DNA of 10,890 nt from Bacteroidota bacterium (GTDB lineage Bacteria > Bacteroidota > Bacteroidia > Bacteroidales > JAADJA01), in NCBI GenBank assembly GCA_024278155.1, contig JAJRTT010000101.1, positions 1 through 10,890 on the forward strand. The letters are read 5' to 3'. The notes under the pieces were generated by a model, which was given only the letters and a program-made list of their open reading frames with translations, searched no databases and was not told where the DNA came from. Below, one piece after another: positions 5,811 to 10,890 of this stretch (positions are counted from its first letter, which is position 1; each line of letters starts with the position of its first letter). The position numbers and the translations under genes were made by a program.

Positions 5811-8627
5811 TTACCTAAGGATGATCTTTTCCTTCAAGCTCACGCCCTCTCCATGTATCTCGATGAAGTAAAGCCCTTTGCCCAGCTTTGAGAAATCCAG
5901 GGTTTTTATCTGTTTGTCACCAATATTCACTTTTTCTTCCAAATAGAGCATTTGACCATAGGCATCATAAACTTTAATAGAGGTCAACGTATTTTTATTG
6001 TAATTGGACTGTATGGACACCATCCCATTCGTGGGATTGGGGAAAATCCTGATATCGGATGTGAAATTGGTTTGATTGATACCTGTACATTCTTCAACGG
6101 TAATATAGTTTTCCATCACCAACGTGTCCGAAATTTCTGAATCATAGGCAATAAGCGTGACATCGTATGAGCCTGCCGTACCATAGGAAATCAATGGGTT
6201 TTCATCGGTTGAAGTTTCAGGGTTGCCACCTTCAAATATCCAGAGATAAGAATCGGCACCAAGGCTAAGGTTTGTAAATTGAACTTCATCATCAATACAG
6301 GCCGTTGTAAGATCGGAGGTGAAATTTGCATTTACCGAAAGTACGATACAGAAGTTGGTTGCTTCCTCGTTTTCAAATTCACCACCGTTTGCAAGCTCCA
6401 CACCTGTGGTGGAATTCGTCAGCGTATAATATCCCTCGCCGTATTGGCAGCAAATCCCGTCGCCATAGGAGTCGTAAATGGTAAAGGTATAGCAAGCTTG
6501 TGGAAGGCAAAATTCTTCGGTATAAAGTGTTAGGTTTTCCAGGGTTTCGCTTTCGCGGATCACGTTGTCGTCGGCATCCCGCAATTTCCAGGATGTTTCT
6601 GAGGCATACTCGTCCGTCATTAACTCAAGGATGATTTTTTGCCCCGAACCATTATATGTTTTGTCCATCATGTCATTTGCGGGGTTTTCATCTTCTTCAC
6701 CGTTTGGAAGTGATGTAAATGCCGAAAAAACATGTTCTCCTTCGGATATTGCTATTTCGTCAAAAACAATATTCCCAGATTCGCCTTGTTCCAGGTTTCC
6801 TGCCCACTCCATCGTTACCGGGTTACCGTTGTCGATCGTATAACCCACGGTAAGGGACGTGATCGTATTATGCCCGGGATTTTCAACAAGTACTTCCGGC
6901 GAAAAGTTTTCCGTATCGCAATAACTGCTTTCCGGGGCAATAATATCTGCAAGCTTTGCATCAAGATCAGGGGCTACATAAAAATCAAGTTGTAGCGTAT
7001 CGTTTACCGGATATTCATCATCATTGCCATTGGGGTCCGATGTATATGATTTAAATGTGTGATCGCCCTTTGGAAGAAGCATGCTGGCAAAAGTGAACGT
7101 CTCCGTTTCATTGTATTCCAGCGAACCTGACCACGCTTCGGAAATTACTGTTTCCTCGTCGATTTGATAATTCAGGGTCAAGGATGTAAGTGTTAAATTG
7201 CCTTTGTTTTTGAAAACAACTTCGGGTGTAATCTCTTCCTGTACATCGTAGTATTCAACCGGGGAAGTGATTTGCATTAATTGGGCATTGTAATCCACAG
7301 TGGGAACATTGGGATCGTAACCATCCATCACAAGCACACCCGAATTATTTGGGTCGAGCCAGTCCTTGAGCCTTGTTCCCGATGTTCCACCACCGTCCCA
7401 TGAATAGGAAACTTTTCCAAATGCATCATAGGTTATACTTGAACAAGAGGCCGTGCCACCATGAAGCTGCCCGGTTATCCTGTGGTTTTGATCAAACAGG
7501 GGAGAACCTGAAGAACCGGGTTCCGTTGTTCCATCTTCATATTGCCCGATTTTCCAATGATCGGTTCCGCTGCCGCCCCAGCCAGTAGTTGTGGGTGGGT
7601 CGTCGTCAAACGAAATTTTCTTGATATCGCCCGATGGGTGGTGGATGCAGACGGAATTTGTAGAAGGTTCATCTTCGTTGTTCCAACCGGAATAAAACAC
7701 GTTGTAATCCGCCGGGGGCACATCAAACAATTCAACAAGGGCAAAATCGGAAGGTGCACTTTTTGCCTTTAAGGATGCACCCGATAAAGATACGAATGGT
7801 GGTGATGAACTGGGGTTGTCGCATTCCGGGGCTTCCCAATTGAACCAAAAAATCCATGTTGACGGATTGCTGTAACAATGGTTTGCGGTGAGGACATACG
7901 GGGTGCCGTCTTCCAGTGTATTGTTTACCAAAGCGCCGGTACAAAATCCACTACTGCCCGATACGAGCATTACAACCGACCTCTTTTCGTCCTGCCAATC
8001 GTCCCCTTCAGGGCAATTGACATTGTTGTTGCATGCGCCTGACGAACCAAACCCTTTTGCATAGGCAAAGGCATCGCGGTAAGCATGGGTAACAATGTTG
8101 ATACTGATAGTCCCGTGGAATGGAACATCAAAGGGTTCGTAATATTCAAGTACCGTTTCATCCCCTTTCACAAGGTTGGTGGCAAATTGCCCGTCCTCTT
8201 GATTGTTGGCATCGGTAAAAGCCCCTATAACATGGGAAAAGTCAGAGTTGTAAACAAAATATTTTGCCCCTGCGGGAAGATGGTAGTTGTCGTAGGTAAG
8301 GTTGATGGAAAAAGCCCCTTTACATTTAATACGCAACCGCCAAATCCGGTCGTTGTTTGGAAGGGTTTCCCAAACCCCCGAATTGTCAAGGTTGAGGTTT
8401 ACGTCAAAATTTTCACCAAAACGCCAGGGGATGTCTTTATACTGATTGTTGATTTCGTCTTCGGCGATTAGTTGGTTCACATCCACGGCCGGCATATTCT
8501 CAATGGGGACATCGCCCATCGACAGTTGATGGTCGAAGCCATGTGGCTGGCCTCCTTCGGAAAGCTGTGCAAACGTGTAATTGGAAAAAATGAGTGCAAA
8601 AAGCACGAGCGTAAAAAGTCTTTTCAT
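5811..8627 (-). CDS. Secreted trypsin-fold serine endopeptidase (lysyl endopeptidase-like) with CARDB-like, PKD and T9SS domains
   Basis: The 938-residue precursor begins MKRLFTLVLFALIFSNYTFAQ, a signal peptide cut near residue 20. Residues about 21-205 look like an N-terminal propeptide or beta-sandwich. The protease domain (about 205-440) has all three catalytic residues in order: H250 in L-T-A-N-H-C, D294 in S-D-F-A-L-V-E-L and S375 in G-S-S-G-S-P-L-F. The layout, with several Cys pairs, resembles lysyl endopeptidase-type S1 proteases, but Lys specificity is not proven. Two CARDB-like repeats follow (about 443-550 and 551-662), each ending P-N-G-x-x-D-E-x-P-x-N-D. Next come a Cys-rich module with D-S-Y-G-D-G-I-C726-C727, a PKD domain (about 765-850) and a T9SS type A tail from I-R-I-F-P-N-P to K-E-K-I-I-L-R. 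An in-frame ATG at 8663 would add 12 residues ahead of the signal peptide; I chose 8627. The likely role is extracellular protein degradation. Confidence 0.92.
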   Translation of the reverse strand: MKRLFTLVLFALIFSNYTFAQLSEGGQPHGFDHQLSMGDVPIENMPAVDVNQLIAEDEINNQYKDIPWRFGENFDVNLNLDNSGVWETLPNNDRIWRLRIKCKGAFSINLTYDNYHLPAGAKYFVYNSDFSHVIGAFTDANNQEDGQFATNLVKGDETVLEYYEPFDVPFHGTISINIVTHAYRDAFAYAKGFGSSGACNNNVNCPEGDDWQDEKRSVVMLVSGSSGFCTGALVNNTLEDGTPYVLTANHCYSNPSTWIFWFNWEAPECDNPSSSPPFVSLSGASLKAKSAPSDFALVELFDVPPADYNVFYSGWNNEDEPSTNSVCIHHPSGDIKKISFDDDPPTTTGWGGSGTDHWKIGQYEDGTTEPGSSGSPLFDQNHRITGQLHGGTASCSSITYDAFGKVSYSWDGGGTSGTRLKDWLDPNNSGVLVMDGYDPNVPTVDYNAQLMQITSPVEYYDVQEEITPEVVFKNKGNLTLTSLTLNYQIDEETVISEAWSGSLEYNETETFTFASMLLPKGDHTFKSYTSDPNGNDDEYPVNDTLQLDFYVAPDLDAKLADIIAPESSYCDTENFSPEVLVENPGHNTITSLTVGYTIDNGNPVTMEWAGNLEQGESGNIVFDEIAISEGEHVFSAFTSLPNGEEDENPANDMMDKTYNGSGQKIILELMTDEYASETSWKLRDADDNVIRESETLENLTLYTEEFCLPQACYTFTIYDSYGDGICCQYGEGYYTLTNSTTGVELANGGEFENEEATNFCIVLSVNANFTSDLTTACIDDEVQFTNLSLGADSYLWIFEGGNPETSTDENPLISYGTAGSYDVTLIAYDSEISDTLVMENYITVEECTGINQTNFTSDIRIFPNPTNGMVSIQSNYNKNTLTSIKVYDAYGQMLYLEEKVNIGDKQIKTLDFSKLGKGLYFIEIHGEGVSLKEKIILR

Positions 8628-8746
8628 TTGAGATTGTGTTTTTATGATTATTTCGGAATACATTGAATTGACAGCCTGAAATGGGTTTTGTTTGCCAAAA
8701 CCTATTTTTTAACAAAAAATTAACATATGGAGCTAAGCTCAATAAA

Positions 8747-8778
8747 AGAAGACGGAAGTTTTGTTCTCCCGTCTTTTT
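8747..8778 (-). terminator. Hairpin terminator downstream of the cohesin/dockerin-like gene
   Basis: AAGACGG (8749-8755) and CCGTCTT (8769-8775) form a 7-bp stem with a 13-base loop. On the minus strand it is followed by CTTTTATT and lies about 35 bases after the stop codon at 8811, as expected for a terminator of that gene. TTTTT on the plus side means it could act in both directions, though no plus-strand gene ends here. Confidence 0.6.
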
Positions 8779-8810
8779 GAACGCAAATATGTCAGCCCAA
8801 GGATTACATC

Positions 8811-10890
8811 TTAATCCGGCACTTGGCTTTGGTATCCTGAACTAGCTTTTGCCGGGACTTGTCCGCCTCCACCGAGGTTTGGTTTCCAAAAGTTGCTTTC
8901 ATCTGTGTTTTGGACAATATTGTTTAAACTAAAATCACCTCCAAGGTAGCCGGAATTGCCCAGGTCTATTTTCCAAACAGACGACTCATCAGTATTTTGA
9001 ACGACCCCATTTCCATTTCCATCCCCGGCAATCATCCCCCAAACACCGCTACCTATATCTTTGTGGCCATTGACACCTCCATATGCCTGGTCTGCCCCTG
9101 TTGTAAAGTCGTAATTAAAAGTCCCGCCCCCGGAAGTCAATCCATAATTTGACATTACCGCAAGATGGTTTCTATGGAAGACAACTGCATATAAGTTGTT
9201 CGAAAATGTTGTGTTGAAGTTGAGCGGGCTGGAGCCATCCAATCCCACGACCGTTCCATTGCTTAGAATGAAACCTGCCTGGGTTCCAATAATCGCTGCC
9301 GAAGTCGCATTTGCCGGAGCAGTGGCATCGCGCAACTGTACCAGTACCCAATCAACAACGTTGGCAGGGATACTCCCCACATTTTCGGAACCTGCATAAA
9401 GCCATTTCGGTGTCATGTTATCGTAAAAAGGTAAAGTTGGGTTGAAAGGCTGTGATAAAGGGATGCTTCCTGCTGTCCGCAAATCGGTATTCATATTTGT
9501 CCCGTTATAGGGCCCTTCAAGGAAAACCTTTAGGTTAAGCAGTATGCCTGCAGCACCCGTAATCCCTCCATTACTTGTCAGTGGCAAGGGAACCCCTTCA
9601 TTGAGGGTAATGTTACTAAAATTAACGTAAGCAAATTCACCTACCGTAAGATCGGATGTAAGTTGAAACCTGATTTTAAACAATGTACCGGCAGAAGTGA
9701 GAGGAGAAGTACCGGCACCGGCAAAACTTATCTGGTTTCCGGAAATATTACTTACAAACGTCCAGCCTGCAGTTTGCGGACCGGGTTCAATGCTTATGGC
9801 CACAAGTTCTGGTGTCCTGTAAGTGATAGTTCCATCAAAAGAATATACATCCTGTCCCACAGGAAAACCCGAAATATTTACCTCGAGGTCGTAAATGGAA
9901 TTTACCATGGCACTTGCATTATCGATATCAAGATAGGTATCATAAATAGTAATATTCCCACTGCTTCCCGTGGCGCCCACATTATCGGTTGCAGTGACCT
10001 GGACAATCCCACTATGGTGGGCAGTAAGCAATCCACTTGCATCTATTGTGGCCATCGTGGTATTTGATGTGCCCCAGGTATATGGCGGGATCCCACCTGT
10101 TGCCGAAAACAAGTGCGTTTCACCGGCCACAAGGGTGTAGGTATTTGGTGATACGTTTATCGTTGAAAAATTTATCGTTGAAAAATAACCATTATCGGTC
10201 GTTGCCGGGAGGTCTTCATTAAAAAGCGCTTCGGTAAAATTCAACGACGATCCACCCGTATTCACAGAAGATATATCGAACCTAATATAACAAAGCTTAC
10301 CACTGCCACCCATAGGGGCAGTACCGGCAAAACCAATACTTACCGTACCGGCAATGGTATTGTTAAAGGAAACAGTATAGCCATTTAACAAAGCTCCCGT
10401 AGTGATAAGGGCTGTTGGGGTAAGTATGTTCTGGTTATAAGTAAAACTGGTATTGCCCGACATTATACCCAATCCCGAAAGGCTTGTGGTATAAATCGGG
10501 ATATCTATGGTGGCCCCCTGCCATTCGGTAGTGTCGTGGATACTGAGCTGCATGGCCCTTATTTCGATCAATCCGGTTATTGTGTCCCTGGTTCCGATAT
10601 TGTCAATTGCATATACTTTTGTGAAACCATGTGCATTTGCGGTAAGCAATCCCGATGAACTAATGGAAGCAATGGCCGGATTGGTGACAAACCATGAATA
10701 GGGCGCTGTCCCTCCACTTACATTAAACTGCAAATTGTCGCCAACAGTTAGTAAGCCGTTGTCAGGATAAACATTAATTGTAGGAAGTGCGGCAATGGAT
10801 ATAGAGCCATTATCAAGTGTAACCCCGGGACTCCCTTCATTGAAATAGTTATTGGCATCGCCACCATCAAAATTAATGGAGGTGCTTCCC
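8811..10890 (-). CDS. Large exoprotein with alternating cohesin-like and Big2-like domains and a dockerin-like C-terminal domain (5' partial)
   Basis: The frame stays open to the right edge, so at least 692 residues are present and the start and signal peptide lie outside. A TTG at 10733 is an internal codon, not the start. From N to C: the end of a cohesin-like domain (F-N-E-G-S-P-G-V-T-L-D-N-G, about 10840-10795); a Big2-like Ig domain (G-G-T-A-P-Y-S-W ... S-S-G-L-L-T-A); a full cohesin-like domain (about 10555-10190); a second Big2-like domain (G-G-I-P-P-Y-T-W ... A-S-G-L-L-T-A); and another cohesin-like domain (about 9945-9545). The C-terminal region (about 9530-8811) starts L-N-L-K-V-F-L-E-G-P-Y and contains V-D-W-V-L-V-Q-L-R-D and H-R-N-H-L. 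It ends with two EF-hand-like loops, D-G-N-G-N-G-V-V-Q-N-T-D and D-F-S-L-N-N-I-V-Q-N-T-D, 29-30 residues apart as in dockerins. No I-Y-P-N-P sorting domain is present; the end is S-Q-V-P-D. The role is probably structural or adhesive at the cell surface or in secreted complexes. Confidence 0.85.
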   Translation of the reverse strand, partial: GSTSINFDGGDANNYFNEGSPGVTLDNGSISIAALPTINVYPDNGLLTVGDNLQFNVSGGTAPYSWFVTNPAIASISSSGLLTANAHGFTKVYAIDNIGTRDTITGLIEIRAMQLSIHDTTEWQGATIDIPIYTTSLSGLGIMSGNTSFTYNQNILTPTALITTGALLNGYTVSFNNTIAGTVSIGFAGTAPMGGSGKLCYIRFDISSVNTGGSSLNFTEALFNEDLPATTDNGYFSTINFSTINVSPNTYTLVAGETHLFSATGGIPPYTWGTSNTTMATIDASGLLTAHHSGIVQVTATDNVGATGSSGNITIYDTYLDIDNASAMVNSIYDLEVNISGFPVGQDVYSFDGTITYRTPELVAISIEPGPQTAGWTFVSNISGNQISFAGAGTSPLTSAGTLFKIRFQLTSDLTVGEFAYVNFSNITLNEGVPLPLTSNGGITGAAGILLNLKVFLEGPYNGTNMNTDLRTAGSIPLSQPFNPTLPFYDNMTPKWLYAGSENVGSIPANVVDWVLVQLRDATAPANATSAAIIGTQAGFILSNGTVVGLDGSSPLNFNTTFSNNLYAVVFHRNHLAVMSNYGLTSGGGTFNYDFTTGADQAYGGVNGHKDIGSGVWGMIAGDGNGNGVVQNTDESSVWKIDLGNSGYLGGDFSLNNIVQNTDESNFWKPNLGGGGQVPAKASSGYQSQVPD
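10156..10185. repeat. 15-bp perfect tandem duplication inside the cohesin/Big2 gene
   Basis: TTTATCGTTGAAAAA occurs twice head to tail (10156-10170 and 10171-10185). On the coding strand it doubles F-S-T-I-N in frame, at the linker between a cohesin-like and a Big2-like domain. Confidence 0.85.

Overview
The window looks like chromosomal DNA from a member of the Bacteroidota. Two secreted proteins end in type IX secretion (T9SS) C-terminal sorting domains with an I-Y/F-P-N-P start. The promoters fit the Bacteroidota pattern (TTTG or TTG, about 19 bases, TAnnTTTG). Shine-Dalgarno sequences are mostly absent. I cannot place it below phylum with confidence. The set of secreted cohesin/Big2, PKD and CARDB-like modules suits a free-living, polymer-degrading marine or anaerobic lineage.

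Left edge (1-530): the last 43 codons of an IS30-family transposase run in from outside the window. They stop 9 bases before the stop codon of a convergent 77-codon gene resembling a Bacteroidota antitoxin. The partner toxin would normally lie just downstream of that gene, where the insertion sequence now sits. The antitoxin-like gene has a good promoter whose -7 box is half of a 14-bp perfect palindrome.

530-1822: a minus-strand gene encodes a T9SS-exported protein with a PCMD-like region. An intergenic stretch of about 370 bp follows, between two divergent promoters. It carries two REP-like hairpins and a small array built on AGGTGCAGCGCACCG.

1823-5756 (plus strand): a 986-residue FAD-linked oxidase/iron-sulfur oxidoreductase of the YdiJ/D-2-hydroxyacid dehydrogenase type, a small lipoprotein probably co-transcribed with it, and a cytoplasmic-looking thioredoxin-fold protein with a CPPC site and its own promoter. 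A hairpin terminator lies just after the thioredoxin gene but is oriented for the opposing gene.

5811-10890 (minus strand): two large secreted proteins. The first is a trypsin-fold serine endopeptidase with an intact His-Asp-Ser triad, two CARDB-like domains, a small Cys-rich DSYGDGICC module, a PKD domain and a T9SS tail. The second runs off the right edge and alternates cohesin-like and Big2-like domains. It ends in a domain with two EF-hand/dockerin-like loops instead of a recognisable T9SS tail. The two genes are separated by a hairpin terminator.

I see no coherent defence, CRISPR or biosynthetic system. The most unusual items are the cohesin-plus-dockerin-like protein, the intergenic repeat cluster and the antitoxin-like gene next to an IS end.
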